Below, piece by piece: positions 10,187 through 17,372 of a stretch of DNA of 41,038 bases (the stretch's first letter is position 1; each line of letters opens with the position of its first letter). Origin of the DNA: Candidatus Berkelbacteria bacterium (GTDB taxonomy: Bacteria; Patescibacteriota; UBA1384; 2-12-FULL-50-11); NCBI GenBank assembly GCA_016213365.1, contig JACRAP010000005.1, positions 1 through 41,038 of the forward strand, in the 5' to 3' direction. The position numbers and the translations under genes were made by a program. Under the pieces are notes generated by a model. That model was not told the origin of the DNA and searched no databases. It saw only the letters and a list, made by a program, of their open reading frames with translations.

Positions 10187-11029
10187 CTAATTTTTTATCA
10201 CCGCAAACCGGTCGAAGCCGGCTAAGTCTTTATGGACTTCAACGGAGTAGTCGGGTAAATATTTTTCTACTAAATCACGGACATCGTCGCCGTGGGTGTG
10301 CCAGAATTCTATTCCGACAACAGCTTTTTCGCTTAAATGTTTACCGATATTCTCTAGAAACGGCGTGATATATTTAAGGCCGTCTTCGCCGGCGTCGATT
10401 GCTACCATCGGCTCAAAATCGAGTATTTGATCGCTAACAAAAGCTAATTTCGGTGTTGGTACGTACGGCAGATTTGCCACAATACAGTCAAATTTACCTT
10501 CAACTTTTTCAAATAAATCACTCTCAATAAAATTAATATCTACTTTCAATAGCTTCGCATTTTCTTGGGCGAGTTCTAACGCCTCTTCGCTGATATCGGT
10601 TGCGGTAATTTGAGAGGCGGGGAAATATTTTTTTAATGCAAGTGCCATCGCGCCGCTACCGGTACCAATTTCTAAAATTTTTGGCTCGGCACTGCCAAGC
10701 GATCGGATTTGGCGAATCATTAATTCGGTAAGTTGCTCGGTTTCTGGGCGCGGAATTAGTGCTCGGGAGTCGCAATTTAATTTCCAGCCCATAAATACTT
10801 GGTTGCCTACAATATAAGCAAGTGGTTCACCTTTTATCCTGCGCTCCACCGCTTCGTTAAAGCGCTCCAACAGTTCGTCGTTAAGTTTTTCTTCGTATTT
10901 AGAGTAGATGCTGGCGGTATCGATTTCCAAAATTTCACTTAAAATTATTTCAGCTTCTTTGTCGCCGTGTAGATAGCCGTTATCTTTTAAATAATTAGCC
11001 GCTGATTTGATTGCTTCTTCAATGATCAT
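10187..11029 (-). CDS. prmC: Release-factor glutamine methyltransferase
   Basis: Methylates the Gln of the GGQ motif in release factors, the product of the adjacent prfA. From the ATG at 11029 it is 280 aa: N-terminal helical domain, then a Rossmann-type methyltransferase with SAM-binding motif I ILEIGTGSGAMALAL, TATDISEEAL, and the catalytic motif VANLPYVP. NLPY replaces the more common NPPY; the Asn and Tyr that hold the glutamine are kept. The frame is open for 29 codons further upstream, but that extension lies in a palindrome and does not look like PrmC, so the MIIEEAIKSAANYL start is preferred. No strong Shine-Dalgarno sequence is visible. Confidence 0.92.
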   Translation of the reverse strand: MIIEEAIKSAANYLKDNGYLHGDKEAEIILSEILEIDTASIYSKYEEKLNDELLERFNEAVERRIKGEPLAYIVGNQVFMGWKLNCDSRALIPRPETEQLTELMIRQIRSLGSAEPKILEIGTGSGAMALALKKYFPASQITATDISEEALELAQENAKLLKVDINFIESDLFEKVEGKFDCIVANLPYVPTPKLAFVSDQILDFEPMVAIDAGEDGLKYITPFLENIGKHLSEKAVVGIEFWHTHGDDVRDLVEKYLPDYSVEVHKDLAGFDRFAVIKN

Positions 11030-11036
11030 ATTTACT

Positions 11037-11146
11037 GGGGCAAGGTAACGCTTTTTGAGCTTTTTTTGCCTGCTCTGCCATAAAATAGGGTTGACCGACG
11101 ATGCGGAGCAAGGCAAATTTTAGCGAAAAGAGCGTTAGCTTGCCCC
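11037..11146 (-). repeat. Intercistronic inverted repeat between prfA and prmC
   Basis: A 20-nt arm (GGGGCAAGGTAACGCTTTTT, 11037-11056) pairs imperfectly with 11126-11146, whose complement covers the last codons of prfA. Inner arms GCCTGCTCTGC and GCGGAGCAAGGC also pair. The whole 110-nt segment would fold as one long hairpin in the prfA-prmC transcript and ends 7 nt before the prmC start codon. Confidence 0.55.
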
Positions 11147-12025
11147 ATTAGTGTCTTCAATTCCTAAATTTGCGTCGATTAGCGCCTCGACTATCGAATC
11201 GATGTTGCCGTCTAAAATTGCATCCATATTGTGCCAGCTCTTGTTGATACGGTGATCGGTAATTCGGCTTTGGGGGAAGTTATAGGTTCGAATTTTATCC
11301 GATCTGTCGCCGGATTTAATCATCTCGCGTCGGCTTGAACCAAGCTCGGCTTCTTGTTTTTGCTGTTCTAGCTCCCAAAGTCGGGCGCGCAGGACGCTCA
11401 TCGCTTTATCTTTATTCTTTAATTGGCTGCGTTCGTCTTGGCAGGTTACAACGATTCCGGAAGGCAAGTGAGTGATTCGAACCGCTGAGTCGGTGGTGTT
11501 TACGCCTTGACCGCCGTGACCGCCGGAGCGGTAAACATCGATTCGAAGCTGATCTTGGCGAATTTCTACGTCCACGTCTTTTGCTTCTGGTAAAACGACC
11601 ACACTAGCGGCACTAGTGTGGATTCGACCGGATTTCTCGGTTTTAGGTACCCTCTGAACACGGTGGACGCCGCCTTCGAAACGCAAATTACTGTACGCGC
11701 CGTCGCCCTTAATTAATGCGACGATAGATTTAACGCCGCCAAGCTCGGATAGGTTACTGTCTATAATTTCGAGTTTCCAGTTATTGCGCTCGGCGTAACG
11801 TTGGTACATTCGAAAGAGTTCTTTGGCAAATAACTCCGCTTCGTCGCCGCCGGTGCCGGCGCGAACCTCTAAAATAGCGTTACGCGAATTGACCGGATTT
11901 AGCTCATCCAGCTGTTTGCGCAAACTATTTACCTCTTCTTGGGCTAAAGCGCGGATATCCTTATCGTCGGTTTCCGCCAGTAACACCTCCGCCTGCTGAA
12001 GTTTTTGTTCTAACTCTTTTTCCAT
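11135..12025 (-). CDS. prfA: Peptide chain release factor 1, short form
   Basis: Class I release factor that reads UAA and UAG and triggers peptide release. The GGQ motif lies in [21 protein letters not shown], the SAxxVVVLPE stretch follows the decoding loop, and the C-terminal region has [34 protein letters not shown] is RF1-like, not RF2-like; the tripeptide anticodon reads PKT rather than the usual PAT or PVT. At 296 aa it lacks roughly 60 residues of N-terminal domain 1 compared with most RF1s, as seen in reduced genomes. ATG at 12025 follows AGGG, and TGGTAAAAT ends 7 nt upstream. prmC follows downstream. Confidence 0.94.
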   Translation of the reverse strand: MEKELEQKLQQAEVLLAETDDKDIRALAQEEVNSLRKQLDELNPVNSRNAILEVRAGTGGDEAELFAKELFRMYQRYAERNNWKLEIIDSNLSELGGVKSIVALIKGDGAYSNLRFEGGVHRVQRVPKTEKSGRIHTSAASVVVLPEAKDVDVEIRQDQLRIDVYRSGGHGGQGVNTTDSAVRITHLPSGIVVTCQDERSQLKNKDKAMSVLRARLWELEQQKQEAELGSSRREMIKSGDRSDKIRTYNFPQSRITDHRINKSWHNMDAILDGNIDSIVEALIDANLGIEDTNGAS

Positions 12026-12038
12026 CCCTGTAATTTTA
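12018..12038. repeat. Direct repeat copy 1 (prfA start region)
   Basis: A 21-bp sequence containing the prfA start codon, AGGG and -10 box (on the minus strand) is identical to 13100-13120. Similarity continues weakly for about 40 bp beyond the exact match (GCTCAA, TTAGC and GTGATAATA occur in the same order in both). The two copies flank the high-GC gene at 12141-12902. Confidence 0.85.
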
Positions 12039-12061
12039 CCACGAAATCTGGCTCAAGTCGC

Positions 12062-12090
12062 TTGATTAGCCAAGGTAATTGTGATAATAT
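12062..12090 (+). promoter_or_regulatory. Promoter of the high-GC cassette gene
   Basis: TTGATT (12062-12067) and TAATAT (12085-12090) with 17 bp between. A small hairpin GCACA-cagagtt-TGTGC follows at the predicted mRNA 5' end, then a GAGG Shine-Dalgarno sequence at 12127-12130. Confidence 0.55.
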
Positions 12091-12140
12091 ATCGGCACAC
12101 AGAGTTTGTGCTGTGAATTCAAGTACGAGGTGTGCCAAAA

Positions 12141-12902
12141 ATGGCGAACTTTAACGTAAAAGCAATCGGAGTCCTCTGGGAGGCGCTTCAGCGCCTTGTC
12201 AACATTCCTGGAAATTCCTGGGACAACGTCTCGCGATGTGTCCAGAGAATTGTCGATGATCCTATCTATAGAAAGCAGATTCACTTGGCTATGTGTGGAC
12301 GGTTGATCGTTACCGAAATCACTCGCGATGAGTGGCTCGACCGGGAACTGAACTTCCAGGACCAGCTCAAGGAACTTGGTCTGCCGTCCGCAACCCGCGA
12401 ACAGCTCGAAGCAGCGTACAAGGAAGGATTTGGCTCCAACCATCGCTTCGTTCCGGCTGGTCTGACCCGTCAGATGCTGCTTGACGCTTCGGCGAAGGCG
12501 GGCATCAAAACCGGAACCGACTACCCGTCGGGCGAGCAGCTTCCGACCGAAGCTGGCATCTTCGAGTGCGTCCTCGCAACCTTGATGCAGCCGATGGACG
12601 CTGACCAGCGACCGTTTATGCTCGATTACAATGAGCACGAAGCTTGGTCGAAGGACCAGGGCGGCAGCGGCCTATCCAGTGCGGAAGAGGCCCAATACCT
12701 CATCCTGCGGATGAAGCTCGAATTCGGCCGAGTGCTCTTTATAGGCGGTAGGATTAGATGCCGAAATGCCGCTGGCTCCGGCGGCTCGGTCAGCGTGCGC
12801 TTCTTCGCGGGCGATGGTCTGAACGTCTACTACGGCTACCGGTCCGACCGCGGCTGGTACTATGGGTGTCTGCCCCGGAAGTTCACGGCCCTTGGGGCTT
12901 AA
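12141..12902 (+). CDS. Hypothetical protein, atypical high-GC gene
   Basis: Not recognised. A 253-aa, soluble-looking protein starting MANFNVKAIGVLWEALQRLV, without signal peptide or membrane segment, ending in a Gly/Tyr/Arg-rich region (YYGYRSDRGWYYGC). Base composition is unlike its neighbours: by hand count the 60-nt line at 12481 is 39 G+C, against 26 in a line of rpsB (14161). Codons such as CTC, CTG, GAG and ACC dominate. It has its own promoter, Shine-Dalgarno leader and terminator and sits between two copies of the prfA start region, all pointing to horizontal acquisition as a cassette. The GTG at 12132 is too close to the GAGG to be the start; ATG 12141 is at 10 nt. Confidence 0.75.
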   Translation: MANFNVKAIGVLWEALQRLVNIPGNSWDNVSRCVQRIVDDPIYRKQIHLAMCGRLIVTEITRDEWLDRELNFQDQLKELGLPSATREQLEAAYKEGFGSNHRFVPAGLTRQMLLDASAKAGIKTGTDYPSGEQLPTEAGIFECVLATLMQPMDADQRPFMLDYNEHEAWSKDQGGSGLSSAEEAQYLILRMKLEFGRVLFIGGRIRCRNAAGSGGSVSVRFFAGDGLNVYYGYRSDRGWYYGCLPRKFTALGA

Positions 12903-12919
12903 TCCGCCAATTGGCGGAT
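12902..12919. repeat. Perfect 18-bp palindrome at the cassette gene stop
   Basis: ATCCGCCAATTGGCGGAT is a perfect palindrome starting at the last base of the stop codon. It may be part of the 3' end structure of the transcript or a protein-binding site. Confidence 0.7.
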
Positions 12920-12929
12920 CGACCCTTTT

Positions 12930-12980
12930 GGCTCCTTGGTTTTTCCTCTCACGAGGGAAGGCCGGGGAGCTTCTTTTATT
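12930..12980 (+). terminator. Rho-independent terminator of the cassette gene
   Basis: GCTCC (12931-12935) pairs with GGAGC (12966-12970), and an inner TTCCTC/GAGGGAA stem closes a TCAC loop. The T-rich tract TTCTTTTATTT follows. Confidence 0.8.
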
Positions 12981-13017
12981 TCACGAGTTTATCGAGTTAA
13001 AATAATCGAAGATTATA

Positions 13018-13107
13018 TTACACAAAAATTAAATAGAAACACCGTTTCTTTCGCTCATCGCCATTCGCGAATCGAAGCCATCGGGCTGACAAATCCGACT
13101 TTTCCAT
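13018..13107 (-). CDS. Possible 29-aa micro-ORF behind the duplicated prfA start
   Basis: The second copy of the prfA start region keeps the extended -10 box (TGCTAAAAT), AGGG and ATGGAAAAG, and the frame runs on for 29 codons (MEKSDLSARWLRFANGDE...) to a TAA. After the first three codons the product does not resemble RF1. A weak hairpin ATAATC-TTC-GATTAT followed by TTTT lies downstream. It may be translated or only a by-product of the duplication. Confidence 0.25.
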   Translation of the reverse strand: MEKSDLSARWLRFANGDERKKRCFYLIFV

Positions 13108-13120
13108 CCCTGTAATTTTA
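13100..13120. repeat. Direct repeat copy 2 (prfA start region)
   Basis: Exact 21-bp match to 12018-12038, 1082 bp away. The codons after ATGGAAAAG diverge from prfA, so only the promoter, ribosome-binding site and first codons are duplicated. Confidence 0.85.
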
Positions 13121-13414
13121 GCAGAAAAATGCTCAATTAGCAGTGATAATAGTAATAGTTTCAGGTAAATTTCAATAAACCTCGCTTACGGTTCAGTTGT
13201 TACGAAATTTACCAGCAAACTATAAGAATATGTCGGGAAGTATTGTTTTAGCAATTCTCGGTAGATTTGAGTATAAGAATAAATTTAGATATTCTTTTTA
13301 CAAATAATTATAAAAATAGGGGGCCGCAGAAACTGCGACCCCTTTGATCATGGCCAGGACCCCTTAGGAAGGATCCGGACTCACTGGGCGGTTAAAGAGT
13401 AACATCGAACGCCC
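13121..13414. other. Structured intergenic region upstream of rpmE
   Basis: No convincing protein gene. It holds several inverted repeats: GGTAAATTTC/GAAATTTACC (13164-13173 and 13204-13213, perfect 10 bp around a 30-nt loop with an inner AACC/GGTT pair), AAGAATA/TATTCTT (13275-13281 and 13290-13296), and the GC-rich hairpin at 13320-13342. TATAAGAATA occurs twice (13221 and 13272). One or more small RNAs are possible. Confidence 0.5.
13320..13401 (-). ncRNA. Candidate small RNA on the minus strand
   Basis: Read leftwards, TTGCAA (13419-13424) and TACTCT (13396-13401) are 17 bp apart. They are followed by a hairpin built from GGATCC and GGGTCC-like arms, then GGGGTCGCAG-TTT-CTGCGGCCCC and a T-rich tail CTATTTTTAT. 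The predicted RNA is about 75-80 nt. Its -35 box overlaps the rpmE promoter. No known RNA family was recognised. Confidence 0.35.
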
Positions 13415-13443
13415 TTGATTGCAATACGGCGGTTTGCTATAAT
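13415..13443 (+). promoter_or_regulatory. Promoter of rpmE-rpsB-tsf
   Basis: TTGATT (13415-13420) and a perfect TATAAT (13438-13443) with a 17-bp spacer. The ATG of rpmE is 12 nt downstream, so the leader would be about 6 nt. Confidence 0.8.
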
Positions 13444-13455
13444 TTTCAGGTATCA

Positions 13456-13677
13456 ATGAAAAAAGACACTCACCCACAATATTTTAAAGCCAAAGCCGTC
13501 TGTTCTTGCGGTAATACTTTTGAAATCGGCGCAACCGTTAGCGATTACCGATTGGAAATTTGCTCGAACTGCCACCCGATGTACACCGGTAAAATGAAGA
13601 TGGTAGACACCGCCGGTCGCTTAGATCGCTTTAAGATGCGTTTAGAAAAAGCCCAAACCAAGGAGAAAACTAACTAA
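13456..13677 (+). CDS. rpmE: Ribosomal protein bL31
   Basis: Large-subunit protein bridging the central protuberance to the small subunit. The 73 aa keep the zinc-binding form: C16 and C18 (VCSCG) with C36 and C39 (ICSNCH), so it is the C+ type rather than the zinc-independent paralogue. PMYTGKMKMVDTAGRLDRFKMR is the family signature. A short Lys-rich tail follows. The stop overlaps the rpsB start by one base (TAATG). It is transcribed from a near-consensus promoter with an almost absent leader. Confidence 0.96.
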   Translation: MKKDTHPQYFKAKAVCSCGNTFEIGATVSDYRLEICSNCHPMYTGKMKMVDTAGRLDRFKMRLEKAQTKEKTN

Positions 13678-14537
13678 TGACAATCCCAACCTTACTAGAA
13701 TTAGCCGAAGCCGGCGCTCATTTCGGTCATCATCGTTCGCTCGTTTCGCCAAAAGCGCGCAAATTTGTTTTCGATATCAGAAGTAACGTCGCCTTAATTA
13801 ACCTTGAAGAAACGCAAAAAGCGATCGAAACTGCGCAAAAAATAATTACAGATGCACAAAAAAACAATCAATTAATTCTATTTGTTGGCACAAAACGATC
13901 AATTCGTAATATGGTAAAAGAGGCGGCAAATGCCATCGGCGCATCGTTTATCACCGAACGTTGGTACGGCGGCACGCTAACCAATTTCGAAAGTATTAAA
14001 GAAAACATTAAAAGAATGAACGATTTGCGAGAATTCTTAACTAGCGAAAAAGCGGCAAAACTTAGCAAAAAAGAGCGATTAACTTTCGAGCGCAAACTCC
14101 ACCGCTACGAACGCTTTTTAGGCGGCGTATCCAAGCTAAATAAAATGCCAGAATTAATTATTTTGGCTAGTGCCAGCGAAGATAATATCGCTATTGCAGA
14201 AGCAAACCAACTCAACGTACCAGTTATGGCGATTACCGATACCGATATCAACCCAACCAAAATCGATTTCCCAATTCCAGCTAACGACGACGCGCCGAAG
14301 GCAATCGAGCTTATTTTAAACGCAATTATTTCTGCGCCTACAAAGGCAAATTCAGAAAAAGTTGAAGAAGCTTCAACGGATGAAGTTTCTAAAGCAGTAG
14401 AAGAAAAGATCGAGAAAAAAGCGGTCACAAAAAAATCAACAAAAAAAACTACCGCCAAAAAAACAGTAGTCAAAAAAGCTCCAGCTAAAAAAGCCGAAAA
14501 GAAAGAAGTTAAGAAAGCAAGCATTAAGAAAAAATGA
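13677..14537 (+). CDS. rpsB: Ribosomal protein uS2 with Lys/Ala-rich tail
   Basis: Small-subunit protein uS2. Residues 1 to about 225 are the standard fold: LLELAEAGAHFGHHRS at the start, KARKFVFDIRSNVALINLEET, FVGTKRSIRNMV, ERWYGGTLTNF and VPVMAITDTDINPTKIDFPIPANDDA. The last 55 or so residues form a low-complexity tail of Lys, Ala and Thr (KKSTKKTTAKKTVVKK-like), probably disordered and RNA-contacting; such tails are common in CPR ribosomal proteins. Its stop overlaps the tsf start (ATGATAA), and the rpsB-tsf order is nearly universal in bacteria. Confidence 0.97.
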   Translation: MTIPTLLELAEAGAHFGHHRSLVSPKARKFVFDIRSNVALINLEETQKAIETAQKIITDAQKNNQLILFVGTKRSIRNMVKEAANAIGASFITERWYGGTLTNFESIKENIKRMNDLREFLTSEKAAKLSKKERLTFERKLHRYERFLGGVSKLNKMPELIILASASEDNIAIAEANQLNVPVMAITDTDINPTKIDFPIPANDDAPKAIELILNAIISAPTKANSEKVEEASTDEVSKAVEEKIEKKAVTKKSTKKTTAKKTVVKKAPAKKAEKKEVKKASIKKK

Positions 14538-14986
14538 TAACAGTCGATCAAATTAAAGCGCTTCGCGCAAAAACAGGTTTAGGAGTTAGCGACGTTAAAG
14601 CGGCACTAGAGGCATCTGGTGGCGACGAAGAAAAAGCAATCGCTTGGCTTAAAGAAAAAGGGTTATCAACCGTCGCTAAAAAAGCCGACCGTTCAACTTC
14701 GCAGGGCTTAATCGACGCCTACGTTCACTCCGGCCGCATCGGCACATTAGTAGAAGTTAGTTGCGAAACCGATTTTGTTGCCAGAAACGAAGATTTTAAA
14801 GCTTTCGTACACGATATCGCCTTACAAGTTGCGTCGATGAACCCTCAAAACGTAGAGGAGCTGTTAAAGCAAGAATTTTTCAAAGACCCATCAAAAACCA
14901 TTCAAGATTACCTAAACGAAGTAATCGCTAAAATCGGTGAAAATATGAAAATCAACCGATTCGTACGCATCGAACTTGGCGAGTAA
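14534..14986 (+). CDS. tsf: Elongation factor Ts, short form
   Basis: Nucleotide exchange factor for EF-Tu. The 150 aa contain the UBA-like N-terminal domain (IKALRAKTGLGVSDVKAALEASGGDEEKAIAWLKEKG) and one core subdomain with VEVSCETDFVARNEDF, then KINRFVRIELGE. The second core subdomain and coiled coil of E. coli EF-Ts (283 aa) are absent. Short one-repeat forms are known from Thermus and reduced genomes, where the protein acts as a dimer. The TDFVxRN motif that contacts EF-Tu is intact. The gene overlaps rpsB by 4 nt. Confidence 0.95.
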   Translation: MITVDQIKALRAKTGLGVSDVKAALEASGGDEEKAIAWLKEKGLSTVAKKADRSTSQGLIDAYVHSGRIGTLVEVSCETDFVARNEDFKAFVHDIALQVASMNPQNVEELLKQEFFKDPSKTIQDYLNEVIAKIGENMKINRFVRIELGE

Positions 14987-15006
14987 TTTTATTGTCTAAA
15001 CTTTTC

Positions 15007-15015
15007 TGGTAGATT
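15007..15015 (+). promoter_or_regulatory. Extended -10 box before the 15022 membrane gene
   Basis: TGGTAGATT matches the TGnTAnnnT pattern and ends 6 nt before the ATG at 15022, predicting a leaderless mRNA. Confidence 0.45.
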
Positions 15016-15021
15016 TTAATT

Positions 15022-15705
15022 ATGGTCAAACCAGAACCGATAAAAATATTTAAAACGTCTTGGGACGGATTCAAACAAAACTGGATATTTTGGACTATTA
15101 TAGGGGTAATTTTTACGTTAATTAAATTACCGATCGAGGGAATTAGCAAAGAGGAATTTAATTCCAATATGATGCTTGGCCCGTTATTTGGAGTGAGCAT
15201 GACGGTTTTTGCGCTAAATGCGCTAGTTATGCCGTTTATTTACGGACCCGCGCTGCTTACGGCCGAGAAAAAAGACGTTAATCAAGAATTTTTTAAACGC
15301 ACTATAATCGTTTACCTAAAACTGATCGGTTACGGCTTAATTTATATGATTATGGTAACGATTGGTTTAATAGCGTTAATATTCCCGGGCGTTTACCTGG
15401 GAGCACGTTATAGTATGGGGTTCTATTTTATCTACAACAACCCGAAAATCGGATTTTTTGATGCGTTCACAAAAAGCTCGCAAATAACTGAAGGTAAAAC
15501 GCTTAGTATTTTTACTAGTTGGTTTTTTGTAGGCCTGATTGCAAATATTTTTAGTTCAATAATTATTGAAGCAGCCGTCTTGATAACAGGTTTTTCGCTC
15601 GCGCAAACAATACAATACCTAATAGAAGTTGTAGCTTCGACTGTATCGAACAGTTTCCCGGCAATTGCAGCCGCGGCGATTTATCTACAAATAAAGAAGA
15701 AATAA
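15022..15705 (+). CDS. Multi-pass membrane protein, hypothetical
   Basis: A 227-aa integral membrane protein with about five hydrophobic segments (around residues 22-36, 53-74, 95-125, 165-185 and 205-222). Features include GVYLGARYSMGFYFIYNNP after the third segment and a central DAFTKSSQITEGKTLSIF stretch; this arrangement resembles the membrane domain found in glycerophosphodiester phosphodiesterases and related DUF975-like proteins, but no catalytic motif is present. It stands between tsf and frr, with an extended -10 box directly upstream, and appears to be a separate transcription unit. Function unknown. Confidence 0.75.
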   Translation: MVKPEPIKIFKTSWDGFKQNWIFWTIIGVIFTLIKLPIEGISKEEFNSNMMLGPLFGVSMTVFALNALVMPFIYGPALLTAEKKDVNQEFFKRTIIVYLKLIGYGLIYMIMVTIGLIALIFPGVYLGARYSMGFYFIYNNPKIGFFDAFTKSSQITEGKTLSIFTSWFFVGLIANIFSSIIIEAAVLITGFSLAQTIQYLIEVVASTVSNSFPAIAAAAIYLQIKKK

Positions 15706-15715
15706 CACTACCGAA

Positions 15716-15737
15716 ACCAAATCAGATTTGGTAAAGT
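15716..15737 (+). promoter_or_regulatory. Palindrome overlapping the frr -10 box
   Basis: ACCAAATC-A-GATTTGGT (15716-15732) is a perfect inverted repeat whose right arm runs into the extended -10 box TGGTAAAGT (15729-15737). The box ends 6 nt before the frr ATG. The overlap suits a repressor site; alternatively it ends the preceding transcript. Confidence 0.45.
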
Positions 15738-15743
15738 GTCGTT

Positions 15744-16283
15744 ATGAATATTAAACAACTAATGGAACAAGCAGTAGTTGCTCTGGAAGAAGATTTGCGC
15801 ACGCTTCGACCAGGACGAGCGTCGTCGGATTTAGTTGGTACGCTTCCCGTATCTGCTTACGGTAGTAGTTCGCAGATTAACGCTCTTGCCGCGATCTCTG
15901 CCAACGAACAAGGACAGCTTATTATTTCTCCTTGGGACAAAAGTGTTATCGGGGCGGTTGAAAACGCAATACGCGATAGTCAGCTCGGTTTTTCGGTAAT
16001 TAACGAGGGCGCGCAACTTCGCCTAACTTTACCGCCGATGAGCCAAGAAAGGCGGATGGAGTTTGTAAAATTAACCCAACAAAAAGGCGAAGCAACTCGT
16101 ATCAAACTTCGTCAAATTCGCACCGATGCCCTGCAAGACGCAAACCGTAAAAAAACTTGCGGCGAAATCCGCGAAGACGAGCTTACGCGCTTAACAAAAG
16201 ATCTTAACGAAGCGATCGATCATGCAAATACCAAAATAAAGCAAGCCGTAGAGGCCAAAGAGAAAGAACTTTTAAACGTATAA
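15744..16283 (+). CDS. frr: Ribosome recycling factor
   Basis: Splits post-termination ribosomes together with EF-G. The 179-aa protein has the L-shaped family layout: long helical domain I (residues 1-28 with LEEDLRTLRPGRASSDLV, and about 105-179 with RIKLRQIRTDALQDANRK) and the smaller beta/alpha domain II in between (LIISPWDKSVIGAVENAIRDSQLGF). The RxGRAS motif and the following helix are conserved. It is directly followed by rseP (1 nt or less) and proS, an operon-like chain. The promoter region just upstream carries a palindrome that may control the frr-rseP-proS unit. Confidence 0.96.
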   Translation: MNIKQLMEQAVVALEEDLRTLRPGRASSDLVGTLPVSAYGSSSQINALAAISANEQGQLIISPWDKSVIGAVENAIRDSQLGFSVINEGAQLRLTLPPMSQERRMEFVKLTQQKGEATRIKLRQIRTDALQDANRKKTCGEIREDELTRLTKDLNEAIDHANTKIKQAVEAKEKELLNV

Positions 16284-17372
16284 ATGATTATAACAACGCT
16301 CGTTTTCCTGTTGATTATCGGCATACTGGTGTTCGTGCACGAACTCGGGCATTTTTTAGTAGCAAAACGCAACGGCATTCTGGTTGAAGAGTTTGCCTTT
16401 GGTTTTAAACCACGGCTTTGGGGCAAAAAAATCGGCGAAACAGTTTATGCGATTAATTTAATCCCGCTTGGCGGCTACGTAAAACTTTACGGCGAAGGCG
16501 AGGGCGAAACAGGCGAGCGATCGTTCAAAAACAAAACCCTGTTTCAGCGATTTCAAGTTTTAGTGGCTGGCTCGGCGATGAACTTGATGCTTGGATTTTT
16601 AGTGCTGACAATCCTTTTTGGCGTCGGTTTCCAGCCGATTTTTCCAGGAGTAGGCGATAACCCATTTATTAAAGAAGCGCCTAGCGTTGTAATCGAACAA
16701 ATTGCACCCAATTCGCCGGCGTCACTCTCCGGATTACAACCGGGCGACAGAGTTGTAACGCTAGACGGTAATAAAGCGAGTATTTACGAGCTTATTGCAT
16801 ACGTAAGTCAAAATATCGGCAAAGAAGTAACGTTAGTTGTTAACAGAAACGGCACCGAAATTACTAAAAAACTTCTTGCTAGAAAAGAATATCCGCAAGG
16901 TCAGGGGCCGCTGGGGATAGCATTAGAAAATGCTGGCGAAGCAAAAAGTAGTATTTTGCTTGCTCCGGCCTCGGGTGCGTACGAAACCGGAAAAGTTATC
17001 GGATTGTCGGTAAAGGGATTTGCACTTTTTGTTAAGGATTTAGTTGTAAAGCAAGAAGTTTCAGACGACGTTACTGGTTTAATCGGTGTTGGGGCGGTAA
17101 CCGGTGTTGCTAGGCGGATGGGGATAGAATACTTAGCACAACTGCTTGTTGTGATAAGTATTGGACTTGGTGTAATAAATCTAATGCCGATAATGCCGCT
17201 TGATGGCGGACACGTGGTGGCACTAGGATATCAGAAAGTGTTTGGCCGACCACTAAGCGAAAAACAAATGGGCTACTTTGTAACTTTTGGCTTGGCGTTT
17301 GTAATTTTAATGTTTCTAGTAGTAACCTATAAAGACTTTATCCGCTTCGACGTGCTAAATCGATTATTCTAA
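16284..17372 (+). CDS. rseP: Site-2 intramembrane metalloprotease RseP/RasP (M50)
   Basis: Cleaves membrane-spanning substrates such as anti-sigma factors or leftover signal peptides within the bilayer. The 362-aa protein has the zinc motif HELGH (H19, E20, H23) in its first membrane segment, one PDZ domain (about residues 128-195, PNSPASLSGLQPGDRVV), and the third zinc ligand in MPLDGGHV in a C-terminal membrane segment. The core and spacing are standard for the single-PDZ form. It begins directly after frr and overlaps proS by one base (TAATG), so all three are probably cotranscribed. Confidence 0.95.
   Translation: MIITTLVFLLIIGILVFVHELGHFLVAKRNGILVEEFAFGFKPRLWGKKIGETVYAINLIPLGGYVKLYGEGEGETGERSFKNKTLFQRFQVLVAGSAMNLMLGFLVLTILFGVGFQPIFPGVGDNPFIKEAPSVVIEQIAPNSPASLSGLQPGDRVVTLDGNKASIYELIAYVSQNIGKEVTLVVNRNGTEITKKLLARKEYPQGQGPLGIALENAGEAKSSILLAPASGAYETGKVIGLSVKGFALFVKDLVVKQEVSDDVTGLIGVGAVTGVARRMGIEYLAQLLVVISIGLGVINLMPIMPLDGGHVVALGYQKVFGRPLSEKQMGYFVTFGLAFVILMFLVVTYKDFIRFDVLNRLF

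Noticed and set aside
10051-10368. 105-codon plus-strand frame after htrA
   Set aside because: Covers the intergenic palindrome and is antisense to the prmC C-terminus; no ribosome-binding site.
12066-12638. 190-codon antisense frame opposite the high-GC gene
   Set aside because: Long antisense frames are expected in GC-rich coding DNA; the plus-strand gene has promoter, ribosome-binding site and terminator.
13360-13386. Resemblance to the SRP RNA tip (CAGGACC...GGAAGG)
   Set aside because: The GGAA tetraloop stem and the AGCAGC symmetric-loop side are missing, so the SRP signature is not met.
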